The notes under the pieces: generated by a model
Databases searched by the model: none
Seen by the model: only the letters and a program-made list of their open reading frames with translations
Told to the model about the DNA's origin: nothing
Position numbers and translations under genes: made by a program
Shown: in pieces, positions 21,439 to 28,537 of the stretch
How the letters are laid out: each line of letters begins with the position of its first letter
Position numbering within the stretch: the stretch's first letter is position 1
Assembly (NCBI GenBank): GCA_964417685.1
Contig: CAYQIT010000010.1
Span: forward strand, 1-30,069
Direction: 5' to 3'
Origin: CAJQGY01 sp964417685
GTDB taxonomy: Bacteria > Pseudomonadota > Gammaproteobacteria > Magnimaribacterales > D2472
Length of the DNA stretch: 30,069 nt

Positions 21439-21744
21439 TTAACCGAACCTAGAAATATTTTTGTAAAGTTTTTTTGAAAATCTTTTAAAAGCTTTTAGAG
21501 CATCCTTAATGTTATTTGATTCAAAATCTTCTGCAAGTGAATAGCCATCCCAATAAGTTATGCTGAATTTGTCCTCATATTCTACAAACTCTATTGATGC
21601 TGCATCAGGGTTTATGCTGTCATTGTGGTGAACTATGATCTTTTTATCTTCGAGGTTATATTTGATGCTATCCATATCAGAGAATATAGACTTACACAGG
21701 TTTTCTATTTGAATATGATTACTTTTTAAATTTGTTCTGATCAT
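21439..21744 (-). CDS. Hypothetical 101-residue protein
   Basis: I do not recognise this family. The protein is soluble, mixed alpha/beta, with a central beta segment (KKIIVHHND, then ASIEFVEYEDKFSITYWDGYSLAEDFESN) and a lysine-rich C-terminal helix (IKDALKAFKRFSKKLYKNISRFG). There is no signal peptide or TM segment. ATG 21744 is one possible start; an upstream TTG at 21768 would give 109 residues. In either case the 5' end overlaps the TIGR03643-type gene (by 26 or 50 bp), so the two are translated together. No Shine-Dalgarno is clear for either. The conserved-looking aromatic run YWDGYS might be a ligand or nucleotide contact, but that is speculation. It precedes the FG-GAP lipoprotein by 12 bp. 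Confidence 0.6.
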   Translation of the reverse strand: MIRTNLKSNHIQIENLCKSIFSDMDSIKYNLEDKKIIVHHNDSINPDAASIEFVEYEDKFSITYWDGYSLAEDFESNNIKDALKAFKRFSKKLYKNISRFG

Positions 21745-21979
21745 ATGAGTGATGTCTGCCAACCTCAAAGCTTCTTAAACCAAGATGTTTTGTTTTTCTG
21801 CCTCGAGCTCTTTTCCTCCATAGCGTATAGCTACTTTTTTTGAGATTCTTTCGCATTAGGCCCTCTACTTGATTCTGATTGAGTCCAAATGTAGCTTCTA
21901 TAGCATCAAAAGTTGTTCTATCTTCCCATGCCATTTCAATGATTCTTGAAATGTCCTCGGGCTTAAGATTATCTATCAC
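21719..21979 (-). CDS. TIGR03643/DUF2805-family small protein
   Basis: An 86-residue, very basic soluble protein. The sequence pattern MAWEDRTTFDAIEATFGLNQNQVEGLMRKNLKKSSYTLWRKRARGRKTKH is that of the conserved bacterial family TIGR03643 (DUF2805), found in many marine and plastid-related lineages and without an established function. The predicted helix-turn-helix-like first half followed by an Arg/Lys tail suggests nucleic-acid binding. It starts with GTG at 21979, three bases after the stop of the 54-residue coiled-coil gene, and its end overlaps the 101-residue gene. The tight spacing puts it in the same transcript as rsmJ and the lepA-uppP train, so a role near RNA modification or translation is a reasonable guess only. 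Confidence 0.8.
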   Translation of the reverse strand: MIDNLKPEDISRIIEMAWEDRTTFDAIEATFGLNQNQVEGLMRKNLKKSSYTLWRKRARGRKTKHLGLRSFEVGRHHSYDQNKFKK

Positions 21980-21982
21980 AGA

Positions 21983-22147
21983 CTATTTAAGCCTCTTTAC
22001 TTCAGCTTCTAATTCAGCAATTCTTCTTTTTAGTGGCTCAAGATCTTCTTTTTTTACAAACCCTGATTCTTTCATAAATTTCTCAAGCGCAGGCTTCATC
22101 ATCTTTTCCATGTTTTTCATGTCTTTCATCATTCCAAATGGATTCAT
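21983..22147 (-). CDS. 54-residue Met/Lys-rich coiled-coil protein
   Basis: A short gene encoding 54 residues: a Met-rich amphipathic N-terminal part (MNPFGMMKDMKNMEKMMK) and a perfect heptad-like C-terminal helix (LEPLKRRIAELEAEVKRLK). A strong TAAGGAGT Shine-Dalgarno sits right before ATG 22147, and the stop is three bases before the GTG of the TIGR03643-type gene, so translation is well supported. The C-terminal helix preceded by a VKKEDLEPLK turn resembles the tail of UbiK/BMFP or phasin-type oligomerisation motifs, but the N-terminus does not match either. Function unknown. It lies ten bases downstream of rsmJ. Confidence 0.75.
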   Translation of the reverse strand: MNPFGMMKDMKNMEKMMKPALEKFMKESGFVKKEDLEPLKRRIAELEAEVKRLK

Positions 22148-22157
22148 ACTTTACTCC

Positions 22158-22895
22158 TTAAATGTATATATCAAACCTAGTAGATTTTCCTTTAATCTGA
22201 TAATTTATTTTATTACAAATCAATGGGGCCTTGATTGGTCTTTTCAAGATTATTTTTTTGCAATTAGCGCTTTGGAAGGTATCAAAAATACTGTCGCCAA
22301 CGTCCTTTATGCCTTCTAAGTCAATTATTTTTCTTAATAAATCGATTTCACCAGAGCCCTTTGAGGCCTTCTTAGTTTTTGGATAAAGTGGATCCAAGTA
22401 AATTACATCAAAATCAATATCTTCTTTTTCATTGTAAATATCTCTAGCATCGCCATTGAAAAGCGTTAAATTATCCAAAAAAGGTAAAGAAGTTTTTGCT
22501 CTTTCGCATGCATCCATGATTAATAGATAAATAATTTTACTTTGCTCACACGCAACAACCCGATGACCTAAAGATAGAAAAATCATGGTATCTGCAAGCA
22601 TGCCTGCTGTTGCATCAAATATATTCAAAGGGTTCAAACTCTTACCCAAAGCTTTTTTAATATGTTTCTCATGCTCAGATCTATTTAATCTCCAACCTAT
22701 AGGGCCAGATAAGAAATCTATATTTAAAGATCTTAATTCATCATCTAAATAAGAATTAAATGTAAGCATCTCATTAGCTAGGGATAAGAATGAACCTTTT
22801 TTTGGTAGATCGTCAACAATCTCAGAATTTAAATAGTCTGCTACAAATTCAACTTTTGAATGAAGTGTTTTATCAATTACTATCGGGCAATTCAT
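22158..22895 (-). CDS. rsmJ: RsmJ-like 16S rRNA guanine-N2 methyltransferase
   Basis: A 245-residue SAM-dependent methyltransferase related to RsmJ, which makes m2G1516 in 16S rRNA. Supporting motifs are IFDATAG at 92-98 (motif I), a VVACEQS strand end (motif II), GDARDIY, the IV-like YLDPLYP, ILKRP and the terminal RFDIY. Two features differ from E. coli RsmJ: motif I reads DATAGMLAD instead of DATAGLGRD, and the GGGRGE stretch N-terminal to it is missing (NRSEHEKHIKKALG instead). Start and uppP stop overlap as TAATG. I favour RsmJ on overall architecture, YLDPLYP and RFDIY, with a divergent SAM loop; activity is not certain. Confidence 0.8.
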   Translation of the reverse strand: MNCPIVIDKTLHSKVEFVADYLNSEIVDDLPKKGSFLSLANEMLTFNSYLDDELRSLNIDFLSGPIGWRLNRSEHEKHIKKALGKSLNPLNIFDATAGMLADTMIFLSLGHRVVACEQSKIIYLLIMDACERAKTSLPFLDNLTLFNGDARDIYNEKEDIDFDVIYLDPLYPKTKKASKGSGEIDLLRKIIDLEGIKDVGDSIFDTFQSANCKKIILKRPIKAPLICNKINYQIKGKSTRFDIYI

Positions 22896-23686
22896 TAAAT
22901 TAGAATAATTGCCATTCCCAGTATTATTCTATAAATAACAAATGGCATCACTCCTATTTTTTCTACAAATAGTAAAAAATATTTAATAGTTAAAAAAGCT
23001 ACTGCAGAAGAAATAAAGAAGCCCACTAGAAGCTGGAAAACATCAATCTCTATACCTGGAGCGGTCATATCCAGTAAAAGAAAAACAAGAGCACCTAATA
23101 TAGTTGGAATTCCAAGTAAAAATGCAAACTTAGATGCGTCTTTAAGGCTCAAACCAGCTATCAAGCCCGCTGTGATTGCGGTACCCGACCTTGATGCGCC
23201 TGGTATTAAAGCAAAAACCTGAATAAGTCCTATAAATATTGCAGCATATATTGTGAGCTGTTTAATTGTTCTGTTTTTAGGGCCAGCAGCAAATGCAAAC
23301 ATTAGAACAAATGCAAATACAATATTCATTGTTGCAATGCTTTGAAGTGAGAAAAGTCTTTGTTGTATCAAATCAGATGAGAGCAAGCCAACGATCACAA
23401 TCGGGACTGTTGCAATGATTAGTAAGAATGCTAATCGCCTGTCATCTAATAAATTTTTATCATTATTTAATAAAGATGAGCTCATTCGCATAAGATCATT
23501 CTTAAAATAAAAGATCACAGCAACCAAAGTGCCGGCATGAGTAGCGATATCAAAACTTAATCCAAGGTCTTTAGTACCAAATAACAAGTTAGGTAAAAGC
23601 AAATGTGCTGAGCTTGATATGGGAAGAAATTCAGTTAACCCCTGAATTATGCTTAGCAGTATTACTAATATAATGTCATTGATCAT
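22895..23686 (-). CDS. uppP: Undecaprenyl-diphosphatase UppP (BacA)
   Basis: A 263-residue polytopic membrane phosphatase that recycles undecaprenyl diphosphate to the monophosphate carrier used for peptidoglycan and O-antigen synthesis. The first signature QGLTEFLPISSSAHLLLP occurs at residues 15-32, and the second PGASRSGTAITAGL, containing the catalytic Arg/Ser loop, near 163-176. About eight hydrophobic segments are visible. Both active-site motifs are intact. The start overlaps tsaB by 11 bp, and the stop overlaps rsmJ as TAATG. The family name is secure. Confidence 0.97.
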   Translation of the reverse strand: MINDIILVILLSIIQGLTEFLPISSSAHLLLPNLLFGTKDLGLSFDIATHAGTLVAVIFYFKNDLMRMSSSLLNNDKNLLDDRRLAFLLIIATVPIVIVGLLSSDLIQQRLFSLQSIATMNIVFAFVLMFAFAAGPKNRTIKQLTIYAAIFIGLIQVFALIPGASRSGTAITAGLIAGLSLKDASKFAFLLGIPTILGALVFLLLDMTAPGIEIDVFQLLVGFFISSAVAFLTIKYFLLFVEKIGVMPFVIYRIILGMAIILI

Positions 23687-24338
23687 TTAATTTTTTATAT
23701 GTGGTTTCTTTTATATAAACAGGATTTGCATCTTCGGGTATGTATTTTGAGTCTTCAGAATATTTTGAAAGAGCTAATTCAATTAATGTAGCTGCGTTTG
23801 ATTTAATATCTAAATTTACATTTACTTCATCAACTGAATCCCATGCATTGCCTAAAAAAGCAGCATCGGTATTTTCAGATGCAATTTTTTCAAGATCTGT
23901 CTTATTAACAAGTATCTCCGAACCAATATTTTTTAACACCCCATCAACAAAATTAAACTCCGAATAATAAGCCTCAGATTTTATATCAGAGAGAATTGCG
24001 CAATATATAGCTTGATCTTCTGTGTTAAAGATAGTGTGCTCAAAGGCAATACATTCAAGATTTGAAATTGGCATTAGTGGTTTTGATTGCGTTAAAGCAA
24101 TTGCTTTTAAAAAAGTAGCGGCGCTTCTGATTGAGGTGTAAGATCCTGGGCCTTGGCCAAAAACAAAAAGATCAAAACTTGATAAGTCTTTAGAATCAAT
24201 GCTGATATTTTGTAGAAGAGACTGCCAATCTGGACGACTTTTTCTTTTATGATCAACAGATATAGACAAGAGATCGTCTCCTATCTTGGATGCTACTGAG
24301 GTATGGTTCCCAGTAGAATCAATTGCCAAAACATCCAT
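23676..24338 (-). CDS. tsaB: TsaB, tRNA threonylcarbamoyladenosine biosynthesis protein
   Basis: A 220-residue inactive ASKHA-fold partner that dimerises with TsaD and helps TsaE and TsaC make t6A at position 37 of ANN-reading tRNAs. The N-terminus MDVLAIDSTGNHTSVA is typical, as is VFGQGPGSYTSIRSAATFLKAIA (usually GPGSFTGVRIG) for the metal/nucleotide-site remnant. The C-terminal region (YIPEDANPVYIKETTYKKL) is also characteristic. It lies two bases from adk upstream and overlaps uppP by 11 bp. Start and length are normal. Confidence 0.93.
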   Translation of the reverse strand: MDVLAIDSTGNHTSVASKIGDDLLSISVDHKRKSRPDWQSLLQNISIDSKDLSSFDLFVFGQGPGSYTSIRSAATFLKAIALTQSKPLMPISNLECIAFEHTIFNTEDQAIYCAILSDIKSEAYYSEFNFVDGVLKNIGSEILVNKTDLEKIASENTDAAFLGNAWDSVDEVNVNLDIKSNAATLIELALSKYSEDSKYIPEDANPVYIKETTYKKLNDQ

Positions 24339-24340
24339 AA

Positions 24341-24985
24341 TTAAATTTCTTTTTTTATGTTTGCAAAAACCTCATTAACACTTTTTGAGCCATCAACTGA
24401 AAAATATACAAGCTCAGACTTATCGCTAATTTCCTTATAGAAATTGGTCAGCGGCTCGGTTTGTTCATGATAGACATCTAATCTTTTAAGAACGGTCTCA
24501 GGCTTATCATCTTCGCGTTGTATCAACGCTTCCCCAGATACATCATCAATACCCTCGGTCTTTGGAGGATTGTAATCTATATGATAGTTTCTACCTGATC
24601 CAGGATGCACTCTTCTGCCTGACATTCTGTTAACAATTACATCGTCCTCAACAACAATTTCAATTACATGAGAAAACGATACACCCATATCATCTAAGAT
24701 TTTTGCCTGGCCAAGAGTTCTAGGAACTCCATCAAATAAAGATCCATTTTTGCAGTCTGGCATTTGTAGTCTTTCTTCAATCAATGAGCCAATAATGTCA
24801 TCAGAAACAAGCCCACCGGAATCAAGAATATTTGAAACTTGCTTGCCAAGATCTGAACCTGAAGCAACAGCTTCTCGTAACATGTCTCCAGTGCTTAGTT
24901 TAGGAATTTGATATAGATCGCATATAAGGTCAGCTTGTGTTCCCTTTCCAGCCCCAGGAGGGCCCAACAAAATAAAATTTTTCAT
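24341..24985 (-). CDS. adk: Adenylate kinase
   Basis: A 214-residue cytosolic kinase that interconverts ATP + AMP with 2 ADP. The P-loop is GPPGAGKGTQ at residues 7-16. AMP-binding STGDMLR and DGVPRTLGQA (usual form DGFPRT), the lid GRRVHPGSGRNYHIDYNPPKTEG and DDKPETVLKRLDVYHEQTEPL are all present. The lid lacks the four cysteines of zinc-binding forms, as in other gammaproteobacteria. Overlaps acpS by 4 bp (ATGA). Length is identical to E. coli Adk. Confidence 0.98.
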   Translation of the reverse strand: MKNFILLGPPGAGKGTQADLICDLYQIPKLSTGDMLREAVASGSDLGKQVSNILDSGGLVSDDIIGSLIEERLQMPDCKNGSLFDGVPRTLGQAKILDDMGVSFSHVIEIVVEDDVIVNRMSGRRVHPGSGRNYHIDYNPPKTEGIDDVSGEALIQREDDKPETVLKRLDVYHEQTEPLTNFYKEISDKSELVYFSVDGSKSVNEVFANIKKEI

Positions 24986-25359
24986 CTTTCTAATATAGCA
25001 AATGCTACTACATAATTTTTTTCGTCTGCAAGACTAACATGACTGGCTGAAATACCCAAATCATTCATTTTATCTTTAAGATTATTCAAAGGAATAAAAA
25101 CAGGTTTACCTAAATCATCTCTTGCTATAGACATATTTGAAAGCAAAACCTCTTGCCTGATGCCTGTTCCAAAAGCTTTTGAGATCGCTTCTTTTATAGA
25201 AAATTGCTTAGCTAGATATATTGGTTTTTTTGAGTCCTCTAGGTCATTGAAGTAATTTAACTCTTCAGATGTTAGGCATTTCTTAGCAAAAGCATCTATT
25301 GATTTCATATTTCTAAACCTTGAAATCTCAACAATATCTGTACCAATGCCGTATATCAT
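24982..25359 (-). CDS. acpS: Holo-[acyl-carrier-protein] synthase
   Basis: A 125-residue phosphopantetheinyl transferase that activates ACP using coenzyme A. Signature metal ligands are Asp8 in GIGTDIVEISRF and Glu57 in FSIKEAISKAFGTG; both are present. The C-terminal HVSLADEKNYVVAFAI is typical. It directly follows recO with a 4-bp ATGA-type overlap. In E. coli pdxJ lies between recO and acpS, but there is no room for it here. Then adk overlaps by 4 bp. Confidence 0.96.
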   Translation of the reverse strand: MIYGIGTDIVEISRFRNMKSIDAFAKKCLTSEELNYFNDLEDSKKPIYLAKQFSIKEAISKAFGTGIRQEVLLSNMSIARDDLGKPVFIPLNNLKDKMNDLGISASHVSLADEKNYVVAFAILER

Positions 25360-26048
25360 CCCTTTAAGCTCCTAAAAATTTCCCTGCTAGCTAACTCTTT
25401 ACCATCCAAGCAAAGCAATATTGCTTCTTTTGTAATCTTTTTTAATGATTTCCTCGGTATAGATTCTAATTTTCTATCGCGAATATCTAATATTTCTTGA
25501 CCTAGTAGCTCCCCTCTTTCTGATTTTCTAAAACCTCGTTGAGATATAAATTTATAATAAGCATTTGCCTCAATGGGAATATGCTCATCTATATCTGATT
25601 CAAAATCTATGCCATAACCTAGCATTTCCAGCATATCTAATTCAAAAGAGCGCAAAGTTAACTCTAAGTCATTGGATTTAACTTTTTCTAAAAAGCTTTC
25701 ATAAAGATCAAATAACTCTTCATGAGTTGCATTTTTTGGCAGCAACTTAGTCAAAAGCTCATTAATGTATAACAGGCTGTAGCTGGTTTTTGAGAAATTA
25801 TCTACTGACATAGAAAAATCTCTATCAATGTTAGTTAAGGTTTTTAGTTCTGACCTTCCAGAATAGGTAACTTTTAACTTACAGAAAGGCGCTAAATAAC
25901 CGAAAAATTTAGATTTTGGTTTTTTTGCTCCTCGCGCAATGATTGATATTTTTCCTGATGATCGTGTGAAAATATCAGCGATTATTGAAGTTTCTCCATA
26001 GGCTCTTTGATGTAATAAAAAGCAATTATCCCATTCATTAGGATTCAT
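25356..26048 (-). CDS. recO: DNA repair protein RecO
   Basis: A 230-residue recombination mediator that helps load RecA at single-stranded gaps with RecR. The N-terminal OB domain has CFLLHQRAYGETSIIADIFTRSSGKISIIARGAKKPKSK. The helical C-terminal domain has SYSLLYINELLTKLLPKNATHEELFDLYESFL and LRSFELDMLEMLGYG. No zinc-binding cysteines, as in other gammaproteobacterial RecO. I place the start at ATG 26048 because AGGTG lies eight bases upstream; a GTG at 26057 would add three residues. The 5' end overlaps era by 11 bp. Confidence 0.93.
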   Translation of the reverse strand: MNPNEWDNCFLLHQRAYGETSIIADIFTRSSGKISIIARGAKKPKSKFFGYLAPFCKLKVTYSGRSELKTLTNIDRDFSMSVDNFSKTSYSLLYINELLTKLLPKNATHEELFDLYESFLEKVKSNDLELTLRSFELDMLEMLGYGIDFESDIDEHIPIEANAYYKFISQRGFRKSERGELLGQEILDIRDRKLESIPRKSLKKITKEAILLCLDGKELASREIFRSLKG

Positions 26049-26943
26049 AGCTTGCACCTACACCTAGGCTTTGAATGTAATCTGAATCGGTATTCCAGTT
26101 TTTCTTAACTTTAACCCATGTTTTTAAAAAAACCTTCTTCTCAAAATAATCTTCTAAGTCCAATCTAGCTTGCTTACCAATTTTTTTTAAAGTTGCTCCT
26201 TTGTTGCCAATTACAATTTGTTTTTGACTATCTCGAACTACAAATATAACAACATGGATTTTGAGGATTGTCTCTTCATCTTCAAAGTGCTCTACTTGAA
26301 CAAAAGTATCATGCGGTAGCTCATCCCCAAGCAATCTAATTATTTTCTCTCTAACAAGCTCTGAAATCATAAACATGTCCTTTTGATTATTTGAAGACAT
26401 GGCCTCACCATAAATATGATCACCTTTTGGTAGGTATTTAATTATAATTTTCTGAAGCTCTTCTATCCCTTCATCTAAAAGTGCTGAGATAGGAATAATT
26501 TCTAGAAAATCATATAACTCACTTAATCTTTCCATTAAAGGGAGTAATTTTTGCTTATCCTCTATTTGGTCAATCTTATTAACAACACAAATTACTTTTG
26601 CATTTGCTTCTTTAAGTTTCTTAAGGACAGACAAGTCTTGGTCGTCTAGTTTCAGTCTTTGGGTAACAAATAAAACAATATCTGAATAATCAATCAAACC
26701 TTCAGCAGATTTATTGAGTACTTTATTCATGGTTTTAGGTGATTTGATATGCATGCCTGGGGTATCAGCAAAAATAAGTTGTGCATTTTCTATATTCTTT
26801 ATTCCAAGAATATTGTTCCTTGTTGTTTGGGATTTTCTAGAAGTTATTGAGATTTTCTTACCTAAGATATGGTTCAATATAGTAGATTTACCAACATTTG
26901 GCTTACCAATTATAGAAATGTATCCACACAATGAATCAGTCAT
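26038..26943 (-). CDS. era: GTPase Era (30S ribosome assembly)
   Basis: A 301-residue Ras-like GTPase that binds 16S rRNA near its 3' end and helps mature the 30S subunit. The G1 loop GKPNVGKSTIL is near residue 13, switch II DTPGMHIKSP follows, and the G4 is NKID. Its C-terminal KH domain has the GNKGATLKKIGKQARLDLEDYF motif and the VKVKKNW turn. I start it at ATG 26943; TTG 26955 would add four residues. It overlaps rnc by 8 bp and recO by 11 bp. The rnc-era-recO order is typical. Confidence 0.97.
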   Translation of the reverse strand: MTDSLCGYISIIGKPNVGKSTILNHILGKKISITSRKSQTTRNNILGIKNIENAQLIFADTPGMHIKSPKTMNKVLNKSAEGLIDYSDIVLFVTQRLKLDDQDLSVLKKLKEANAKVICVVNKIDQIEDKQKLLPLMERLSELYDFLEIIPISALLDEGIEELQKIIIKYLPKGDHIYGEAMSSNNQKDMFMISELVREKIIRLLGDELPHDTFVQVEHFEDEETILKIHVVIFVVRDSQKQIVIGNKGATLKKIGKQARLDLEDYFEKKVFLKTWVKVKKNWNTDSDYIQSLGVGASYES

Positions 26944-27592
26944 CTTTTTTATCAATAGAGTTTAAAGCTAATGCAGCTACCTTTATCTCTGCACTTTGTT
27001 TAGATGATGAGAATGATGTAAATTTGGCATTTTTATAAACTAACGTACATTCAAATCCACTTGCTTTTTCTTCATGGTTATATTCAGGGGGACTCATTCC
27101 AAGAGATTGAAATAGCTCTTGTAATTCTGTTTTAGGATCTTTAAATGAATTATCTGTTGAAATATTGCTTAACTCATCAGAAAAAATATTTATTGTTACT
27201 AATGTTGCCTGATCCCAGCCACCATCTAAATATACTGCACCTACTAGAGCCTCAAGGCACCCCTCATAGATTGATTTCTTATGTGAATCATTAATATTCA
27301 AAGTTCCTTTGGATAGCTTAACTGCTTTATGCAGTTTAAGAGATTTAGCTTTTTTGCTTAATGTATCTGATTTGACTAATTGTGATCTTATCCTGCTTAG
27401 AAGACCCTCGGATATTTCAGGATATTTTAAAAATAAATATTGAGAAATAATTGAATTAAGAACGGTATCGCCTAAAAATTCCAGCCTTTCATTATTAGAT
27501 TTACTATCAAAACTTTTATGAGTTAGCGCGAGCTCTAATAGACTCTCATCTGAGAAGACAAATCCTATCTTAGTTTGAATTGATTCAAGCAT
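26936..27592 (-). CDS. rnc: Ribonuclease III with a substituted active-site residue
   Basis: A 218-residue double-strand-specific RNase. The N-terminal catalytic domain has the signature NERLEFLGDTVL (Glu38, Asp42), and the C-terminal dsRNA-binding domain has DPKTELQELFQSLGMSPPEY and SAEIKVAALALNSI. The second metal motif normally reads KSILADxxEAxxGAxYLD, but here it is KSIYEGCLEALVGAVYLD at 106-123. The position of E. coli Asp114 is Gly111, and the neighbouring Glu110 is the only nearby acid; Glu114 (E. coli Glu117) is kept. One of the four metal ligands is therefore missing. Cleavage may be weaker or use Glu110. It overlaps lepB (TAATG) and era (8 bp). Confidence 0.95.
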   Translation of the reverse strand: MLESIQTKIGFVFSDESLLELALTHKSFDSKSNNERLEFLGDTVLNSIISQYLFLKYPEISEGLLSRIRSQLVKSDTLSKKAKSLKLHKAVKLSKGTLNINDSHKKSIYEGCLEALVGAVYLDGGWDQATLVTINIFSDELSNISTDNSFKDPKTELQELFQSLGMSPPEYNHEEKASGFECTLVYKNAKFTSFSSSKQSAEIKVAALALNSIDKKDD

Positions 27593-28536
27593 TAATTGAT
27601 TTTACCAGCCCTTTCAAAACTAGGTAAACACGTCCAACACTCCCACGTCATCCAGATATAATCAGCTGTGCCCATGAAATAATTCCTTGGAACAAAGCCA
27701 ACATCTTGTCTAGAGTCATTGGAATTATCTCTGTTATCGCCAACTACAAAATAGTGGCCTTTGGGAACAGTCCATTGTTGAGGATATTCTGTCTTTGCAG
27801 AGCTATTTCTAACTATAAATGATCTACCACCAAGCTCTTCTGTATAAAATTTAATATCTTCAATTTCTTCAACTTCTTCAATTTTTCCTGAAGGGTATCT
27901 GTATCTTCTTGTTACTGTTTCCTCTTTTGTAAATTCATAATCTTTCAAAACAATTTCATCATTTATATAAAGCTTTTTGTTGATATATTTTATAGAGTCA
28001 CCTGGCTTACCTATTAATCTTTTTATATATGGCACAGGTTTGTGTGGCGGCACAAAAACTACAACCTCTCCATATTCAGGATCATTAAATTCAATTAAAG
28101 GTTTACTTACCCTATTAATTTTTAATCCATACTCATATTTATTAACTAAAATAAAATCTCCAACCTTTAAACCAGGCAGCATTGATCCAGATGGGATTTG
28201 GTATGGCTCATAAAGAAAAGATCTAAGAACAAAAATAATAAAAAGAGGTATAAGTGTTCCTCTTGTGGATTTTTTAATGACCTCATTCTTATAGAAGATT
28301 CCAATGAAAAAAACTATGAAAGATATTATTACAGCTATAAATAAAATTAACCCAAGATCACCTGAGTTAAACCATATGCTCATTATCATTACAAAAAAGA
28401 AGATTGTTCCTAGTGAGGATAAATTTTCTTCAATTAAAGGATTAAATTTCGCTTCAGCAACATTTTGCCTAATCCAAATATAGATACATCCAAGCATTCC
28501 TGCCAAGGACAAAATAAATAATGGATCGGTAAACAT
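27592..28536 (-). CDS. lepB: Signal peptidase I
   Basis: A 314-residue membrane protease that removes signal peptides at the periplasmic side. The serine/lysine dyad is visible: Ser in the box IPSGSMLPGL and Lys in PYIKRLIGKPGD. The box VVGDNRDNSNDSR is complete. Upstream of the catalytic domain are about four hydrophobic segments (near 5-22, 40-56, 62-81 and 94-110), more than the two of E. coli LepB, so the topology is unusual. The ribosome-binding site AGGAGA for ATG 28536 lies inside the last codons of lepA, one base separates the genes, and the stop overlaps rnc. Confidence 0.97.
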   Translation of the reverse strand: MFTDPLFILSLAGMLGCIYIWIRQNVAEAKFNPLIEENLSSLGTIFFFVMIMSIWFNSGDLGLILFIAVIISFIVFFIGIFYKNEVIKKSTRGTLIPLFIIFVLRSFLYEPYQIPSGSMLPGLKVGDFILVNKYEYGLKINRVSKPLIEFNDPEYGEVVVFVPPHKPVPYIKRLIGKPGDSIKYINKKLYINDEIVLKDYEFTKEETVTRRYRYPSGKIEEVEEIEDIKFYTEELGGRSFIVRNSSAKTEYPQQWTVPKGHYFVVGDNRDNSNDSRQDVGFVPRNYFMGTADYIWMTWECWTCLPSFERAGKIN

Positions 28537-28537
28537 A

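Noticed and set aside
21879..22319. A 146-residue hydrophobic plus-strand frame
   Set aside because: It is antisense to three well-supported genes (TIGR03643 family, the 54-residue gene and rsmJ) and has no ribosome-binding site; it is the shadow of their codons.
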